This document shows, piece by piece, positions 35,623 to 49,043 of a stretch of DNA of 50,213 nucleotides. The DNA is from an uncultured SAR86 cluster bacterium (GTDB lineage Bacteria > Pseudomonadota > Gammaproteobacteria > Magnimaribacterales > Magnimaribacteraceae). The stretch lies in assembly GCA_902537425.1 (NCBI GenBank), contig CACBBD010000009.1, positions 1-50,213 of the forward strand, in the 5' to 3' direction. The position numbers and the translations under genes were made by a program. Every line of letters starts with the position of its first letter. Position 1 is the first letter of the stretch. The notes under the pieces are model-generated. The model made no database searches, was not told the DNA's origin, and saw only the letters and a list, made by a program, of their open reading frames with translations.

Positions 35623-36150
35623 ATGCCAATGCGCATTGATGACAAGAAAGTTGCTGTCGACGAGCTTAAAGACATAGCTAATAAAGCAACTTCAGCTGTA
35701 GCTGCTGATTATCATGGTGCATCCGTAACTGAGTTAACTAAACTCAGAAAAGATGCCCGAGAAAATTCAGTCCATCTGAAGATTATTAGAAATACTCTTG
35801 CAAAAAGAGCTCTAAATGACACAAAATATTCTTGTTTTGAAGAGTTGTTAGTAGGCCCCACAATGTTGGCTTTCTCACTAGAGGATCCAACAAGTGCAGC
35901 TAAACTTATTAATGACTTCACAAAGATAAATGGTAAATTTGCAGTAAAAGGAATATCTCTAGGAGATACTTTATTAGAGCTTTCAAAGCTCTCTGCATTA
36001 GCGAATATGCCCTCTAGAGAACAGGCTCTTAGTCAATTAGCGGGTTTATTAAGTGCACCAATCAATCAATTCGTAAATATTCTTAATCAAGTACCTTCTA
36101 AACTTGTCAGAACCTTACAAGCAGTGAAAGAACAAAAAGAATCGGCATAA
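35623..36150 (+). CDS. rplJ: Ribosomal protein L10
   Basis: A 175-residue protein forming the base of the L7/L12 stalk. VAADYHGASVTELTKLR and IIRNTLAKRAL are the conserved N-terminal elements. The helix that binds L7/L12 dimers is at the C-terminus. The start is set at ATG 35623 because GGAGG lies at 35610-35614, 8 bases upstream; ATG 35629 is a possible alternative. An in-frame extension to 35560 would translate the leader hairpins and is rejected. It is regulated by the leader upstream and followed 30 bases later by rplL. Confidence 0.97.
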   Translation: MPMRIDDKKVAVDELKDIANKATSAVAADYHGASVTELTKLRKDARENSVHLKIIRNTLAKRALNDTKYSCFEELLVGPTMLAFSLEDPTSAAKLINDFTKINGKFAVKGISLGDTLLELSKLSALANMPSREQALSQLAGLLSAPINQFVNILNQVPSKLVRTLQAVKEQKESA

Positions 36151-36180
36151 CCTTAATTAACTAAAATTTGGAGAATAAAA

Positions 36181-36567
36181 ATGGCACTAAGTAAAGAAGA
36201 AATATTGGACGCGATAGCCGAAATGAGCGTCATAGACATTGTTGATCTTATAGAAGCAATGGAAGAAAAATTTGGGGTATCTGCAGCAGCTCCTGTAGCA
36301 GCCGCTGCTCCAGTGGCAGCTGGTGGTGATGCAGCTGGAGAAGCGGAAGCAGATGATGCTCCTGTTGATATTCACCTGTCAGAAGTCGGCGATAAGAAAG
36401 TAGATGTAATAAAAGCAGTAAGAGCAATTACTGGTTTAGGTCTTAAAGATGCAAAAGCTATGGTCGATGAAGCTCCTTCGGTTATAAAAGAAGGTGTAAA
36501 TAAAGCTGAAGCCGACGAGCATGCAAAAGCATTGCAAGATGCTGGTGCAACTGTTGAATTAAAATAA
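36181..36567 (+). CDS. rplL: Ribosomal protein L7/L12
   Basis: A 128-residue stalk protein. An N-terminal dimerisation domain is followed by an Ala/Gly/Pro-rich hinge (about 34-57) and the C-terminal factor-binding domain with [35 protein letters not shown] is a strong ribosome-binding site, in line with the four copies needed per ribosome. rpoB begins 38 bases downstream. Confidence 0.98.
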   Translation: MALSKEEILDAIAEMSVIDIVDLIEAMEEKFGVSAAAPVAAAAPVAAGGDAAGEAEADDAPVDIHLSEVGDKKVDVIKAVRAITGLGLKDAKAMVDEAPSVIKEGVNKAEADEHAKALQDAGATVELK

Positions 36568-36605
36568 ACTTTCTATAAATTAAATAAATTAAAAAAGAGG
36601 TCTTT

Positions 36606-39600
36606 ATGAGTTTTTCATATACTGAGAAAAAAAGAGTTAGAAGGAGTTTCGAAAAAATCTCCAGCGTTATGGAGCTTCCAAATCTACTTGCAACTCAAAT
36701 CCAGTCTTATGATTCCTTTTTACAAAGATATGTGGATAGTGAAAAAAGATTGAATGCTGGTCTAGAGCAAGTCCTTAACTCAATCTTTCCTATCGAGAGC
36801 CATAATGGTTTCGCTAGGATGGAGTACTCTGGTTACACTTTAGGTGAACCTATTTTTAATGAAAGAGAGTGCAAGCTTAAAGGTATAACTTACGAAATTT
36901 CTCTTCATATTCACTGTGATCTTTTTTTTATAGACAAAGACTCAGGAAAGCTTAAGGAAGGAAAGTCTCAAAGTGTTTACATGGGCACTGTTCCTTTAAT
37001 GACCGATCATGGAACTTTCATAATTAACGGAACAGAAAGAGTCGTTGTTTCTCAGCTCCACAGATCTCCAGGTTTATTTTTTGATCACGATAAAGGAAAA
37101 GGTCACTCATCCGGCAAAGTTTTGTATGGCGCAAGAGTCATTCCTTACAGGGGCTCATGGTTAGATTTTGAGTTTGATGCAAAAGACTTGGTATATGTTC
37201 GAATAGATAGGCGAAGAAAGTTATTAGCTACGATCCTCTTAAAAGCTCTGAAACTTACTAATCAAGAGATACTTGAAAAGTTTTATGAGACGGAAATTTA
37301 TAAAAATAAAAAAAATGATATTTTCCAACTACAGGTAATACCTAGAAGACTTATGGGAAGAGTTTCTCCCGTAGAAATCGAGTCGAAAGGTGAATTAATC
37401 GTTAAAAAAGGAGACAGGATTAGTGCTAGGCATATAAGAAAAATTGAAAGTGCAAAAATAAAACACCTAGATATGCCTAAAGAGGCACTGTTTGGGCAAG
37501 TTATTGCAAAAGATATCTTGGATAAGTCCACTGGTGAAATCATTATAGAAGCTAATACGGTTATTGATGAAGAAACTATACCTGTTATTGTTGAATTAAA
37601 TTTGCCGGAACTCGAGACTCTATATATTAACGATATTGAATCAGGTCCCTATATTGCAGATACCCTAAGAGCAGATTCAACTACAAATGAAATTGAAGCT
37701 TTGGTGGAAATTTATAGGATGATGAGACCAGGGGAGCCTCCTACTAAGGAAGCTGCGACTACTTTATTCAATAATTTATTTTTTAATGCAGAAAGATATG
37801 ATCTATCTGCCGTTGGAAGAATGAAATTTAATAAAAGATTAGGAATTGAAGATCTTGAAGGAAGTAGTATTTTAAGTGATGAAGATATTTTAAATACTTT
37901 AAAGACTTTGGTATCAATCAGAAATGGACAAGGCAATGTTGATGATATCGATCACCTAGGAAATAGAAGAATTAGGTCTGTAGGTGAAATGGTTTCAAAT
38001 CAATACAGAATAGGACTTGTGAGAGTTGAAAGAGCTGTGAGAGAAAGATTGGCAACTGCCGAAGCTGATGATCTAGGACCACAAGATTTGATAAATGCTA
38101 AGCCAGTATCTGCAGCAGTTAAAGAGTTTTTTGGGTCAAGTCAATTATCACAATTCATGGATCAAAATAACCCTTTATCTGAAGTAACCCACAAAAGAAG
38201 GGTTTCCGCTCTAGGTCCAGGAGGCCTCACAAGAGAAAGAGCAGGGTTTGAAGTCAGAGACGTTCATCCAACTCACTATGGCAGGGTTTGTCCCATAGAG
38301 ACTCCTGAAGGCCCTAATATTGGTTTGATAAATTCCCTAGCCGCATATGCAAGAACCAATGAGTACGGGTTCTTAGAAAGTCCTTTCAGAAAAGCTGAGA
38401 ATGGAAAAGTGGTTGATAGTTTCCATTATCTTTCAGCAATAGAGGAAGGAGATTATGTAATAGCACAAGCAAGTGCTTTATTGGATTCTTCAAATAAATT
38501 TACAGAAGAATTGGTGCCTGTAAGATATAAAAACGAATTTTCATTTATGCCTCCTGAAAGAGTAGATTTTATGGATGTATCTCCCCAACAAGCTTTCTCG
38601 GTTGCTGCTTCCCTCATACCTTTCTTAGAGCACGATGATGCTAATAGAGCATTAATGGGTTCTAATATGATGAGACAGGCAGTGCCAACTTTACAAGCTG
38701 AAAAGCCTCTAGTAGGCACGGGTGTTGAAAGACTTGTTGCTAGAGATTCTGGTTCTTGCGTTACAGCCTTAAGAGGAGGAACAGTAGAAAGTATAGATGC
38801 AAGTAGAATTGTGGTAAGAGTCAATGAAAAAGAAATCCAAGCCGGTGATTCTGGTGTCGATATATATAACTTGATTAAATATACACGTTCTAACCAAAAT
38901 ACTTGTATAAATCAGAGACCGATTGTTTCTTTGGGAGATAAAATCAATAAAAATGATATCTTGGCTGATGGACCTTCAATTGACTTAGGAGAATTGTCTT
39001 TAGGTCAGAACGTAAGAATTGCTTTTATGCCTTGGCATGGTTATAACTTTGAAGACTCAATTCTTATTTCAGATAAGCTTGTCAGAGACGATAAATTTAC
39101 AAGCATCCACATACAAGAATTAACATGTGTGGCCAGAGATACCAAATTAGGACCGGAAGAAATTTCAAGTGATATACCTAATGTTGGAGACAGCGCTCTT
39201 TCAAAGTTAGATGAATATGGAATTGTACATATTGGAGCTGAAGTAAAGTCAGGTGATATTTTAGTAGGTAAAGTAACACCAAAAGGTGAAACACAGTTAA
39301 GCCCAGAAGAAAAACTACTTAGGGCAATTTTTGGTGAGAAAGCCTCTGATGTTAAGGATAGTTCTTTGAGAGTTTCTTCAGGCGCTGATGGAACGGTTAT
39401 AGATGTTCACGTGTTTACGAGGGATGGAATAGAAAAAGATGGTCGTGCAGAATCTATTGAAGAATCACAATTAGCTGAAATTCAAAAAGACATAGACGAT
39501 GAATTAAAAATTCTTGAACAAGCCGCACTCTCTCGACTGGAATCTATTTTAGTTGGTAAAAAAGTCGCATCAGGTAAAGGATTAAAAAAAGGTTCAACTA

Positions 39601-40670
39601 TCAAGATTGCCGATCTAGAAGAAATTCCTAATGATGATTGGTTCAAGATTAGACTTGATAATGAAAATGCAAATAAACAAATTGAGAACATCGCTAAAAG
39701 CTTCAAGGAATATAAAGAAGATTTGGACATAGCATTCGGAAAAAGAAAATCCAAAGTTACAGACGGTGACGATCTAGCACCTGGTGTTCTCAAAATTGTT
39801 AAAGTTTATTTAGCAATCAAAAGAAGAATTCAACCAGGAGATAAGCTGGCAGGGAGACATGGGAACAAAGGTGTTATATCTGTAATTATGCCTGAGGAGG
39901 ACATGCCTTTTGACGAAAATGGACAGCCTGTAGACATAGTTCTCAATCCACTAGGAGTACCATCTAGGATGAATGTTGGTCAAGTCTTAGAAACCCACCT
40001 TGGTTGGGCTGCAAAAGAATTAGGAACTAAAATTGGAGACATGATCGATTCCGAAGTAAGAGCAAAAGAGATTAGAGAGCTTCTGTCAGAAATCTATGAA
40101 AAAGATGGATCTCAAGATCTTAGTTCTTTAAAAGATAAAGAAATATTGGACTTAGCAGAAAACCTCAGAGAGGGTGTGCCAATGGCTACTCCAGTATTTG
40201 ATGGCGCTAAAGAATCTGAAGTTAAATCTATGCTCCAGCTCGCCGGCTTACCCTCTAGTGGACAAACACAACTATACGATGGGAGAACTGGTGAGAAGTT
40301 CGATAGAAAAACTACGGTAGGTTATATGTATATCCTGAAATTAAATCATTTAATCGAAGATAAAATGCATGCTCGATCTACAGGAAGTTACAGTCTTGTT
40401 ACTCAGCAACCTCTCGGTGGAAAAGCTCAGTTTGGCGGGCAGAGGTTTGGTGAAATGGAAGTTTGGGCCCTTGAGGCTTATGGAGCTGCCCATACGCTAC
40501 AAGAAATGCTAACTGTTAAGTCAGATGATGTTGCAGGTAGAACTAAAGTTTATAAAAATTTAGTTGATGGAAATTTTGAAATGGAAACAGGCGTTCCTGA
40601 ATCATTTAATGTTCTTACTAAAGAGATAAGATCTTTAGGAATTGATATTGATTTAGAACAGATTGACTAG
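36606..40670 (+). CDS. rpoB: RNA polymerase subunit beta
   Basis: A 1354-residue beta subunit, close to E. coli (1342). The rifampicin-binding cluster [20 protein letters not shown] and [10 protein letters not shown] has the wild-type residues at the common resistance positions. [15 protein letters not shown] and the C-terminal [19 protein letters not shown] are conserved active-site and clamp elements. AGAGGTCTTT precedes ATG. It is co-transcribed with rplJL and, 9 bases later, rpoC. No attenuator like that in E. coli fits clearly in the 38-base rplL-rpoB gap. Confidence 0.99.
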   Translation: MSFSYTEKKRVRRSFEKISSVMELPNLLATQIQSYDSFLQRYVDSEKRLNAGLEQVLNSIFPIESHNGFARMEYSGYTLGEPIFNERECKLKGITYEISLHIHCDLFFIDKDSGKLKEGKSQSVYMGTVPLMTDHGTFIINGTERVVVSQLHRSPGLFFDHDKGKGHSSGKVLYGARVIPYRGSWLDFEFDAKDLVYVRIDRRRKLLATILLKALKLTNQEILEKFYETEIYKNKKNDIFQLQVIPRRLMGRVSPVEIESKGELIVKKGDRISARHIRKIESAKIKHLDMPKEALFGQVIAKDILDKSTGEIIIEANTVIDEETIPVIVELNLPELETLYINDIESGPYIADTLRADSTTNEIEALVEIYRMMRPGEPPTKEAATTLFNNLFFNAERYDLSAVGRMKFNKRLGIEDLEGSSILSDEDILNTLKTLVSIRNGQGNVDDIDHLGNRRIRSVGEMVSNQYRIGLVRVERAVRERLATAEADDLGPQDLINAKPVSAAVKEFFGSSQLSQFMDQNNPLSEVTHKRRVSALGPGGLTRERAGFEVRDVHPTHYGRVCPIETPEGPNIGLINSLAAYARTNEYGFLESPFRKAENGKVVDSFHYLSAIEEGDYVIAQASALLDSSNKFTEELVPVRYKNEFSFMPPERVDFMDVSPQQAFSVAASLIPFLEHDDANRALMGSNMMRQAVPTLQAEKPLVGTGVERLVARDSGSCVTALRGGTVESIDASRIVVRVNEKEIQAGDSGVDIYNLIKYTRSNQNTCINQRPIVSLGDKINKNDILADGPSIDLGELSLGQNVRIAFMPWHGYNFEDSILISDKLVRDDKFTSIHIQELTCVARDTKLGPEEISSDIPNVGDSALSKLDEYGIVHIGAEVKSGDILVGKVTPKGETQLSPEEKLLRAIFGEKASDVKDSSLRVSSGADGTVIDVHVFTRDGIEKDGRAESIEESQLAEIQKDIDDELKILEQAALSRLESILVGKKVASGKGLKKGSTIKIADLEEIPNDDWFKIRLDNENANKQIENIAKSFKEYKEDLDIAFGKRKSKVTDGDDLAPGVLKIVKVYLAIKRRIQPGDKLAGRHGNKGVISVIMPEEDMPFDENGQPVDIVLNPLGVPSRMNVGQVLETHLGWAAKELGTKIGDMIDSEVRAKEIRELLSEIYEKDGSQDLSSLKDKEILDLAENLREGVPMATPVFDGAKESEVKSMLQLAGLPSSGQTQLYDGRTGEKFDRKTTVGYMYILKLNHLIEDKMHARSTGSYSLVTQQPLGGKAQFGGQRFGEMEVWALEAYGAAHTLQEMLTVKSDDVAGRTKVYKNLVDGNFEMETGVPESFNVLTKEIRSLGIDIDLEQID

Positions 40671-40679
40671 GAGAATAAT

Positions 40680-43600
40680 TTGAAAGATTTAGTAGATTTA
40701 TTAAAAACACAAGGTCACGGAGTTGAATACAATTCAATAAGAGCTGGCCTGGCATCACCTCAACAAATTAGATCTTGGTCTTACGGAGAAGTTAAGAAAC
40801 CAGAAACTATTAACTATAGGACCTTCAAGCCTGAGAGGGATGGTTTATTCTGCGCCAAAATTTTCGGACCTATTAAAGATTACGAATGCATATGCGGTAA
40901 GTATAAAAGAATGAAGCACCGTGGAGTTGTCTGTGAGAAATGTGGTGTTGAGGTGACACTTTCGAAAGTAAGAAGAGAAAGAATGGGTCATATAGAATTG
41001 GCCGCGCCGGTAGCTCACATATGGTTTTTAAAGTCATTACCTTCAAGACTTGCTTTGGCATTAGATTTAACATTGAAAGACTTAGAGAGAGTCTTATACT
41101 TTGAATCATTTATAGTAACAGAACCGGGAATGACAGATTTGGAAATAGGTCAGCTCCTTACAGATGAAGAATATTACGAGGCTTTAGAGACATGGGGTGA
41201 TGAGTTTGAGGCAGGCATGGGTGCAGAATCTATCCAGACTTTATTGAAAGAACTGGATCTAGAGGCAGCCATTACAGACATCCAGGAGGAAATGCCTTTA
41301 ACTAAGTCAGAAGCTAAACTAAAGAAGTATGCTAAAAGACTAAAATTACTTAAATCGTTCAACGAATCAGGTAATAGACCAGAATGGATGATTTTAGAAG
41401 TACTTCCCATTTTGCCACCTGATTTAAGACCCCTAGTGCCTCTAGAAGGAGGTAGATTTGCTACATCAGACTTAAATGATTTGTATAGAAGAGTAATAAA
41501 CAGAAATAATAGATTGAAGCGACTTCTTGATCTAAATGCTCCAGATATTATTACAAGAAATGAAAAAAGGATGTTGCAGGAATCAGTCGATGCACTCTTG
41601 GATAATGGAAGAAGAGGAAGAGCAGTAACTGGTTCAAATAAAAGACCTTTAAAATCTCTTGCAGATATGATCAAAGGTAAACAAGGAAGGTTCAGACAAA
41701 ACCTACTAGGTAAGAGAGTAGATTATTCTGGACGTTCAGTAATAGTAGTAGGACCTACTCTTAAATTACATCAATGTGGATTGCCTAAGAAAATGGCTCT
41801 TGAGCTTTTTAAGCCATTTGTTTTTGGAAAGCTTCAGCAATTGGAATTAGCTAATACAATTAAACTTGCCAAACGTATGGTAGATAGAGAGGAACCTGAA
41901 GTTTGGGATATTTTAGACGAAGTTATCAGAGAACATCCTGTAATGCTAAATCGTGCACCAACTCTGCACAGGTTAGGTATTCAAGCTTTTGAACCTGTTT
42001 TAGTAGAGGGTAAGGCTATCCAACTTCATCCATTAGTTTGTAAGGCATATAACGCAGACTTTGATGGAGATCAAATGGCCGTTCATGTTCCTTTAACATT
42101 AGAGGCTCAACTTGAATGCAGAGCTTTAATGATGGCTACAAATAATATTCTTTCACCGTCAAATGGTAAGCCCATTATCGATCCTTCACAGGATGTAGTT
42201 CTAGGTCTTTATTATATGTCTAGAGAAAAGATCAATGATCTCGGTGAGGGAAGGATAATGTCTTCACCGGATGAGGTAAATAGAGCTTATTATTCGGGAA
42301 CTGTCGGTCTTCAAGCTAAGATCAAGGTAAGATTGAAACCTAATAAACTAGATGATGAACCATCTCAGATAGTTGAGACAACTACCGGAAGAACTCTTCT
42401 CTACGAGCTTCTGCCAGAGGGTATGTCCTTTGATCTTGTAAACAAAACGTTGGATAGCAAACAGATTTCTACATTAATCGATTTTGTATATAGAAAAACT
42501 GGTTTAAAAAGTACAGTTATTTTCGCTGATAGACTAATGTATATGGGCTATGAATTCTCAACTAAATCAGGTTCTTCTATTGGAATAGATGATTTTGTTA
42601 TCCCGGAGGATAAACAAAAAATAGTTAGTGAGGCCGAGCAGGAAGTAAAAGATATTGAGTCGCAGTTTGCTTCGGGACTTGTTACAAAAGGCGAAAAATA
42701 TAATAAAGCAATTGATATATGGACAAGAGCAAATGAAATGATTGCTAAGTCTATGATGGACAATATTTCTCAAGAGGAAGTTCAAGATTCAGAAGGTCAG
42801 AAAATTCTTTCTGATTCATTTAACTCAGTCTTTATGTACGCAGATTCAGGATCTAGAGGGTCACCAGCACAGATAAGACAATTAGCCGGCATGAGAGGTT
42901 TGCTAGCTAAACCGGATGGATCGATAATTGAGACTCCTGTGACCTCTAACTTTAGAGAAGGTCTTACCGCTCAAGAATACTTTATTTCAACTCATGGTGC
43001 CAGAAAAGGTCTTGCCGATACGGCTCTCAAAACAGCTAACTCTGGATATTTAACCAGACGTTTAGTTGATGTGGCACAAGATATGGTTGTGAGTGAAGAA
43101 GACTGTGGAACTGAAAACGGCATATTGATGAGACCTATAATCGACGGAGGTCAAGTTCTTGTGCCTCTTGGAGACAGAGTGCTAGGAAGAACTGTTGCTA
43201 TAGATGTCATGTCACAAGATGGTAAAGACGTTCTTCTAAAAAAAGGGACTTTAATTGATGAAGATATCGTCGATAGTTTAGATGAAAAAAATATCTATGA
43301 AATCAAGGTAAGGTCTGCGATTCATTGTGAGACAATTCACGGGATTTGCGCGAAATGTTATGGACGAGATCTTGGAAGAGGTCACAAAGTTGATATTGGT
43401 GAGTCAGTTGGAATCGTTGCTGCGCAATCAATTGGAGAGCCAGGAACTCAACTTACTATGAGGACATTTCATATAGGAGGAGCAGCATCCGGAACTTCAG
43501 CAGAAGACAATATTGAAACTAATTTTCCAGGGAAAGTTGTGTATAGCACTAGAACTGTCAAGAAGAAGGATGGTACTTTTATTACTTTAGCCCAGTCTTC

Positions 43601-44843
43601 CCAAATAAACGTCATTGATGATAAAGGAATGGTAGTGGAAAGTCATAAAGTTCCCTACGGTACAATTCTAAATTATTCTTCTGACAGCAAAGTCGAGGCT
43701 GGTGATGTGCTAGCTAAATGGGATCCACTTACAAGACCTGTTGTTGCAGAAGTCGCTGGTAAGGCAAAATTTGTCGATATCGAAGATGGCATTACTGCTA
43801 GAGTAAAACAAGACGATGTAACTGGATTAAGTAATATTGAAATTATAGATGTTACAGAAAGACCAAAAGGAGAAGCCCAGGATAAACGTCCTGCTATCCA
43901 CATAGTTGATGGTAGAGGTAAAGAAAAGACTCTCCCCGATTCTGAAGCTCCTGCTGTTTATACTTTACCTGGTAATGCATTTTTACAACTTTCAGATGGT
44001 CAAGATATTGAAGTTGGTGGGGTTATAGCAAGAATATCTCAGGCATCCACTAAAACAAAAGATATTACAGGTGGTCTTCCTAGAGTTGCAGATCTATTTG
44101 AAGCTAGAAAACCCAAAGAGCAAGCAATTTTAGCTCAAGAGTCCGGAATCGTATCTTGGGGTAAACCAACTAAAGGTAAAGAGAGACTAATTATTACCGA
44201 TGAAGACGGAAACGAAACTGCTACTCTTATACCTAAAACGAGGCATATAAATGTTTTTGAAGGCGAAAGAGTTGAAAAAGGAGATATAGTTTCTGACGGA
44301 GCAATGAGTCCACACGACATTTTAGCCTTAAGAGGGCTTGAAGAGCTCACAGAATACATTGTAGATGGTATTCAAGAGGTTTACAGACTACAAGGCGTCA
44401 GTATCAATGATAAACACATTGAGGTGATATTAAATCAAATGCTCAGAAAAGTTGTGATAACAGATCCTGGTGATTCTGAATTGATCCTGGGAGAACAAGC
44501 AGAATTTTCTAAAGTAAGAGAAATTAACTTATCACTAAGAGAAGCGAAAAAGGCTGAAATAAAATTTGATAGAATTCTTCTTGGAATTACAAAAGCTTCA
44601 CTTGCTACTGAATCATTTATTTCAGCTGCATCTTTCCAAGAGACTACAAGAGTGCTTACAGAAGCAGCTACTACAGGAAGAGTAGATCATTTAAGAGGTT
44701 TAAAAGAGAACGTTGTTGTAGGAAGGTTAATTCCTGCTGGTTCTGGTCTAGCAAAGCTAAACTCTGAAGTTGAAAATGTTGAAGAAGAATTCGAAATAGA
44801 CCTTGAAAAGGCACTAAGTGATGCGCTTAATGAAGCTGAGTAA
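40680..44843 (+). CDS. rpoC: RNA polymerase subunit beta'
   Basis: A 1387-residue beta' subunit. The N-terminal zinc site is CICG...CEKCG, the catalytic magnesium loop [12 protein letters not shown], and the second zinc site uses the cysteines around CGTENG and [11 protein letters not shown]. The start is TTG at 40680, preceded by a good TAGGAGAATAA ribosome-binding site; no in-frame ATG fits the conserved N-terminus MKDLVDLLK. Length is about 20 residues shorter than in E. coli, mostly at the C-terminus. Confidence 0.99.
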   Translation: MKDLVDLLKTQGHGVEYNSIRAGLASPQQIRSWSYGEVKKPETINYRTFKPERDGLFCAKIFGPIKDYECICGKYKRMKHRGVVCEKCGVEVTLSKVRRERMGHIELAAPVAHIWFLKSLPSRLALALDLTLKDLERVLYFESFIVTEPGMTDLEIGQLLTDEEYYEALETWGDEFEAGMGAESIQTLLKELDLEAAITDIQEEMPLTKSEAKLKKYAKRLKLLKSFNESGNRPEWMILEVLPILPPDLRPLVPLEGGRFATSDLNDLYRRVINRNNRLKRLLDLNAPDIITRNEKRMLQESVDALLDNGRRGRAVTGSNKRPLKSLADMIKGKQGRFRQNLLGKRVDYSGRSVIVVGPTLKLHQCGLPKKMALELFKPFVFGKLQQLELANTIKLAKRMVDREEPEVWDILDEVIREHPVMLNRAPTLHRLGIQAFEPVLVEGKAIQLHPLVCKAYNADFDGDQMAVHVPLTLEAQLECRALMMATNNILSPSNGKPIIDPSQDVVLGLYYMSREKINDLGEGRIMSSPDEVNRAYYSGTVGLQAKIKVRLKPNKLDDEPSQIVETTTGRTLLYELLPEGMSFDLVNKTLDSKQISTLIDFVYRKTGLKSTVIFADRLMYMGYEFSTKSGSSIGIDDFVIPEDKQKIVSEAEQEVKDIESQFASGLVTKGEKYNKAIDIWTRANEMIAKSMMDNISQEEVQDSEGQKILSDSFNSVFMYADSGSRGSPAQIRQLAGMRGLLAKPDGSIIETPVTSNFREGLTAQEYFISTHGARKGLADTALKTANSGYLTRRLVDVAQDMVVSEEDCGTENGILMRPIIDGGQVLVPLGDRVLGRTVAIDVMSQDGKDVLLKKGTLIDEDIVDSLDEKNIYEIKVRSAIHCETIHGICAKCYGRDLGRGHKVDIGESVGIVAAQSIGEPGTQLTMRTFHIGGAASGTSAEDNIETNFPGKVVYSTRTVKKKDGTFITLAQSSQINVIDDKGMVVESHKVPYGTILNYSSDSKVEAGDVLAKWDPLTRPVVAEVAGKAKFVDIEDGITARVKQDDVTGLSNIEIIDVTERPKGEAQDKRPAIHIVDGRGKEKTLPDSEAPAVYTLPGNAFLQLSDGQDIEVGGVIARISQASTKTKDITGGLPRVADLFEARKPKEQAILAQESGIVSWGKPTKGKERLIITDEDGNETATLIPKTRHINVFEGERVEKGDIVSDGAMSPHDILALRGLEELTEYIVDGIQEVYRLQGVSINDKHIEVILNQMLRKVVITDPGDSELILGEQAEFSKVREINLSLREAKKAEIKFDRILLGITKASLATESFISAASFQETTRVLTEAATTGRVDHLRGLKENVVVGRLIPAGSGLAKLNSEVENVEEEFEIDLEKALSDALNEAE

Positions 44844-44847
44844 TACG

Positions 44848-44876
44848 TTGACGTGGAACATGCCTCTCTTTACAAT
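44848..44876 (+). promoter_or_regulatory. Promoter of the rpsL-rpsG-fusA (str) operon
   Basis: TTGACG at 44848 and TACAAT at 44871, 17 bases apart, are followed by the GC-rich TCGCGACC. It begins 4 bases after the rpoC stop. The predicted start near 44883 leaves a leader of about 17 bases before rpsL, without a Shine-Dalgarno sequence. Confidence 0.8.
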
Positions 44877-44899
44877 TCGCGACCTTTAGTAAAATAATT

Positions 44900-45744
<845 letters not shown>

Positions 45745-45762
45745 TTACAACTTAAGAAAATT

Positions 45763-47868
45763 ATGGCCAGAACTACACCGTTAGAACTGTATAGAAATAT
45801 TGGTATATGCGCTCACGTTGACGCAGGAAAAACTACTACAACTGAAAGAGTTTTATTTTATACAGGTATATCTCACAAAATAGGTGAAGTTCATGATGGT
45901 GCTGCTGTCATGGATTGGATGGAACAAGAACAAGAGAGAGGCATCACTATCACGTCTGCTGCAACTACTTGTTTTTGGGAAGGCACAGCTAAACAATTTA
46001 AGCAGCATAGGTTCAATATAATCGACACACCCGGTCACGTTGATTTTACAATCGAAGTCGAGCGTTCTCTAAGAGTTTTAGATGGAGCGGTTGTAGTTTT
46101 TTGTGGAAGCTCAGGGGTTGAGCCTCAATCTGAAACTGTTTGGAGACAGGCCAATAGATATGAGGTTCCCAGAATAGCCTTTATTAACAAGATGGACCGT
46201 GCAGGTGCTGATTTCCTAAAAGTTATAGATCAAATGAAGAAACGTCTAGGAGCAAATGCTGTACCTGTTCAACTTGCAATAGGGGCTGAAGACGAATTCA
46301 AGGGTGTCGTTGATCTTATAAAGATGAAAGCCATCTACTGGAATGGTGATGATATGGGAACAACCTTCACAGAAGAAGATATACCAGAAGATCTAGTTTC
46401 TCTTTCGGAAGAGTGGAGAGAAACAATGATTGAATCTGCTGCTGAAGCCAATGAAGAGCTTATGGACAAGTATCTTGAAGATGGAGAACTATCTCAAGAT
46501 GAAATAAAGGAGGGACTTAGGATTCGCACATTAGCTAATGAAATTGTCCCTTGTCTTTGTGGTTCTGCATTTAAGAATAAAGGAGTTCAAACAATGCTCG
46601 ATGCTGTTGTTGATTTCCTTCCTGCCCCTAACGAAGTTAAGGCGGTATCTGGAATTTTAGAGAGCGAAGAAGAAGGAAGTAGAGAGGCAGATGATGAAGC
46701 TCCATTTGCAGGTATTGCATTTAAGATTGCTACTGATCCTTTCGTAGGATCTTTAACCTTTGTAAGGGTTTACTCTGGAGTTCTTAATACAGGCGATTCA
46801 GTTTTCTTGCCTATCAAAGGCAAGAAGGAAAGAATTGGTCGTATGCTACAGATGCACTCTAATAAAAGAGATGAGATATCTGAAGCTAGAGCGGGAGATA
46901 TATGTGCTGTAATTGGTTTAAAAGAAGCAATAACTGGCGAAACTCTTTGCGATGAAAAAAATAAAATAACCTTAGAGTCCATGAACTTTCCTGAACCAGT
47001 AATTTCTGTTGCAGTTGAGCCGAAGACTAAGGAAGATCAAGAGAAAATGGGAATAGCTTTAGGCAGGCTTGCTCAGGAGGACCCCTCCTTTAGGTTAAGA
47101 ACAGATGAAGAGTCAGGTCAAACAATAATATCCGGAATGGGAGAGCTTCATTTGGACGTTCTGGTTGATCGTATGAGAAGAGAATTCAATGTTGAGGCAA
47201 ATATGGGTAAACCTCAAGTTGCTTATCGCGAAACAATCAGAAAACAGGTTGAGCAAGAGTCGAAATTCGTCAGGCAGTCAGGAGGTAGAGGTCAATATGG
47301 ACATGTATATCTCAGGATAGAACCTTTAGTACCAGATGAAGATTCAGATGAGAATTATGAATTTGTGAATGAAATAGTTGGTGGTGCAATACCTAGGGAA
47401 TTTATTCCAGCTGTTGATAAAGGTTGCAAGGAACAAATGGAAGCTGGAGTTATAGCAGGTTATCCACTTGTAAATGTAAAAATATCTCTATATGACGGTT
47501 CTTTTCATGATGTAGATTCAAGTGAAGTTGCATTTAAAGTTGCAGGTTCTATGGCTTTGAAGGAAGGAGCTCAAAAGGCTGATCCTGTTATTCTAGAACC
47601 CATTATGAGTATCGAAGTTGTCACACCAGAAGAGTATATGGGCGATATTGTTGGGGATTTAAGCCGAAGAAGAGGAGTAATTCATGGAATGGAAGACGGA
47701 CCTTCTGGAAAGATCGTTTCTGGCGATGTTCCTCTTGCGGAAATGTTTGGTTATGCAACAGACATAAGATCCGCCTCTCAAGGAAGAGCAACATTTACCA
47801 TGGAGCCTTTGAAGTACTCTGAAGTGCCCTCGAATGTAGCAGAGGCAATAATCAATAAAAACGACTAG
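45763..47868 (+). CDS. fusA: Elongation factor G
   Basis: A 701-residue translocation GTPase. [13 protein letters not shown] is the P-loop, DTPGHVDF the G3 motif and [10 protein letters not shown] the G4 motif. Domains II to V follow; [12 protein letters not shown] is in domain IV. The start ATG 45763 lacks a Shine-Dalgarno sequence (AACTTAAGAAAATT before it). It ends the str operon here, because tuf does not follow it. Confidence 0.99.
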   Translation: MARTTPLELYRNIGICAHVDAGKTTTTERVLFYTGISHKIGEVHDGAAVMDWMEQEQERGITITSAATTCFWEGTAKQFKQHRFNIIDTPGHVDFTIEVERSLRVLDGAVVVFCGSSGVEPQSETVWRQANRYEVPRIAFINKMDRAGADFLKVIDQMKKRLGANAVPVQLAIGAEDEFKGVVDLIKMKAIYWNGDDMGTTFTEEDIPEDLVSLSEEWRETMIESAAEANEELMDKYLEDGELSQDEIKEGLRIRTLANEIVPCLCGSAFKNKGVQTMLDAVVDFLPAPNEVKAVSGILESEEEGSREADDEAPFAGIAFKIATDPFVGSLTFVRVYSGVLNTGDSVFLPIKGKKERIGRMLQMHSNKRDEISEARAGDICAVIGLKEAITGETLCDEKNKITLESMNFPEPVISVAVEPKTKEDQEKMGIALGRLAQEDPSFRLRTDEESGQTIISGMGELHLDVLVDRMRREFNVEANMGKPQVAYRETIRKQVEQESKFVRQSGGRGQYGHVYLRIEPLVPDEDSDENYEFVNEIVGGAIPREFIPAVDKGCKEQMEAGVIAGYPLVNVKISLYDGSFHDVDSSEVAFKVAGSMALKEGAQKADPVILEPIMSIEVVTPEEYMGDIVGDLSRRRGVIHGMEDGPSGKIVSGDVPLAEMFGYATDIRSASQGRATFTMEPLKYSEVPSNVAEAIINKND

Positions 47869-47888
47869 CTTTATAAATCAAAAACGAG

Positions 47889-47914
47889 AAAACCCTCTTC
47901 AATAAAGGTTTTTT
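47889..47914 (+). terminator. Probable weak terminator after fusA
   Basis: AAAACC (47889-47894) pairs with GGTTTT (47907-47912) across a 12-base loop, and the stem runs into a T6 tract with a second T-run behind it. The stem is short and AT-rich, so termination is likely partial. Confidence 0.45.
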
Positions 47915-47925
47915 ATACTTTTTTG

Positions 47926-47954
47926 TTGACACAAAGGGGCCACAAATCTAGAAT
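47926..47954 (+). promoter_or_regulatory. Promoter of the S10 operon
   Basis: A perfect TTGACA at 47926 and TAGAAT at 47949, 17 bases apart, are followed by TCACGCTCG. The predicted start is near 47961, giving a leader of about 124 bases before rpsJ. Confidence 0.8.
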
Positions 47955-47960
47955 TCACGC

Positions 47961-48084
47961 TCGTTTTGTTGGAGGGGCTTTAATCCTTGAATATTCTGGG
48001 ATTAAGGCGAATTAATATAATAAACCAACCTACACTGTAGGGGGGGTTTTTTACGCTCTGGTTATTAGAGCTTGGAAAAAAAAT
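47961..48084 (+). promoter_or_regulatory. S10 operon leader with hairpins and an attenuator-like T-tract
   Basis: Three structures can be drawn. GCTTTAATCC/GGATTAAGGC is a 10-base-pair stem with one G-T pair, at about 47977-48008. AACC-AACCTAC pairs with GTAGGGGGGGTT (48023-48048), with an internal loop, and runs into T6 (48047-48052). GCTCT/AGAGC (48055-48071) lies just before the weak GGAAAAAAAA ribosome-binding site. By analogy with the E. coli S10 leader, which L4 uses to repress transcription and translation, the middle hairpin could be the L4-sensitive pause site. Confidence 0.6.
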
Positions 48085-48405
48085 ATGCAAAATCAAAGCA
48101 TTAGAATTAGGCTAAAAGCTTTTGATCACAAGCTTATTGACCGTTCTGCTAAAGAGATAGTGGAAACGGTAAAGCGCACTGGTGCAAAGGTTAAAGGTCC
48201 TATACCGTTGCCGGTAAAGAAACATAAGACTACTATTCTAATATCCCCTCACAAAGACAAAGACGCCAGAGACCAGTACGAAATCAGAACACACAAAAGA
48301 ACGCTAGATATTCTAGAACCATCAGAAAAAACATTAGATGCTTTAACAAAATTAGAACTATCTGCTGGAGTAGTTGTGCAAATTAGTCTTGACGAGAATA
48401 AGTAA
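48085..48405 (+). CDS. rpsJ: Ribosomal protein S10
   Basis: A 106-residue 30S protein, which also serves as NusE in antitermination. [22 protein letters not shown], in two overlapping conserved blocks, and [17 protein letters not shown] are the family signatures. It is the first gene of the S10 operon and is preceded by the long leader. Confidence 0.98.
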   Translation: MQNQSIRIRLKAFDHKLIDRSAKEIVETVKRTGAKVKGPIPLPVKKHKTTILISPHKDKDARDQYEIRTHKRTLDILEPSEKTLDALTKLELSAGVVVQISLDENK

Positions 48406-48406
48406 A

Positions 48407-49042
48407 ATGAGTATTGGATTGGTAGGAAAAAAACAAGGTATGACAAGGCTCTTTACACCTGAAGGTGATGCTTTTGCTGTAAGCGTAGTAAGTGTCGATC
48501 CAAATATCATTACTCAAATTAAATCTGAAGAAGTTGATGGTTACTCTTCTATCCAAGTTACAACGGGCCAAAAGAAAGACAAGCATGTCTCTAAACCTCT
48601 ATCGGGTCATTATAAAAAGGGATCAGTACAACCTGGGAACGGACTTTGGGAATTTAAAGTAAATATTGAAGATCTCGAGGATTTAAAAATTGGAAGTCAG
48701 TTAAATATTGATATGTTCGAAGAAGGCCAAAAGATAGACGTTCAGGGAAAGTCTAAAGGCAAAGGTTTTGCTGGAACCGTCAAAAGATGGAATTTTAAAA
48801 TGCAAGATGCTACACACGGAAATTCAATTTCTCATAGGGCACCTGGTTCAATTGGACAGTGCCAAACCCCAGGCAAAGTATGGAAAGGAAAGAAAATGTC
48901 CGGCCACATGGGAGATGAGAGAAAGACAATACAAAATTTGAAAATTGCTTCTGTTGATGTGGAGAATAATTTGTTACTCATCAAAGGAGCTATACCAGGT
49001 CCCGCAGGTTCTAATGTAATCCTTAAACCTGCAGTTAAATAA
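48407..49042 (+). CDS. rplC: Ribosomal protein L3
   Basis: A 211-residue 50S assembly-initiator protein. [13 protein letters not shown] opens the protein. The tip loop [20 protein letters not shown] includes the glutamine that is methylated by PrmB in E. coli. The start is ATG 48407, one base after the rpsJ stop; a longer in-frame TTG start inside rpsJ is rejected because it precedes the conserved MSIGLVGKK. Confidence 0.97.
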   Translation: MSIGLVGKKQGMTRLFTPEGDAFAVSVVSVDPNIITQIKSEEVDGYSSIQVTTGQKKDKHVSKPLSGHYKKGSVQPGNGLWEFKVNIEDLEDLKIGSQLNIDMFEEGQKIDVQGKSKGKGFAGTVKRWNFKMQDATHGNSISHRAPGSIGQCQTPGKVWKGKKMSGHMGDERKTIQNLKIASVDVENNLLLIKGAIPGPAGSNVILKPAVK

Positions 49043-49043
49043 T

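Noticed and set aside
41174-41674. 166-codon frame antisense to rpoC
   Set aside because: It is a serine- and leucine-rich shadow of a conserved gene, as are the other antisense frames in rpoB, rpoC, tuf and fusA.
48374-48406. N-terminal extension of rplC inside rpsJ
   Set aside because: Conserved L3 sequence begins at ATG 48407.
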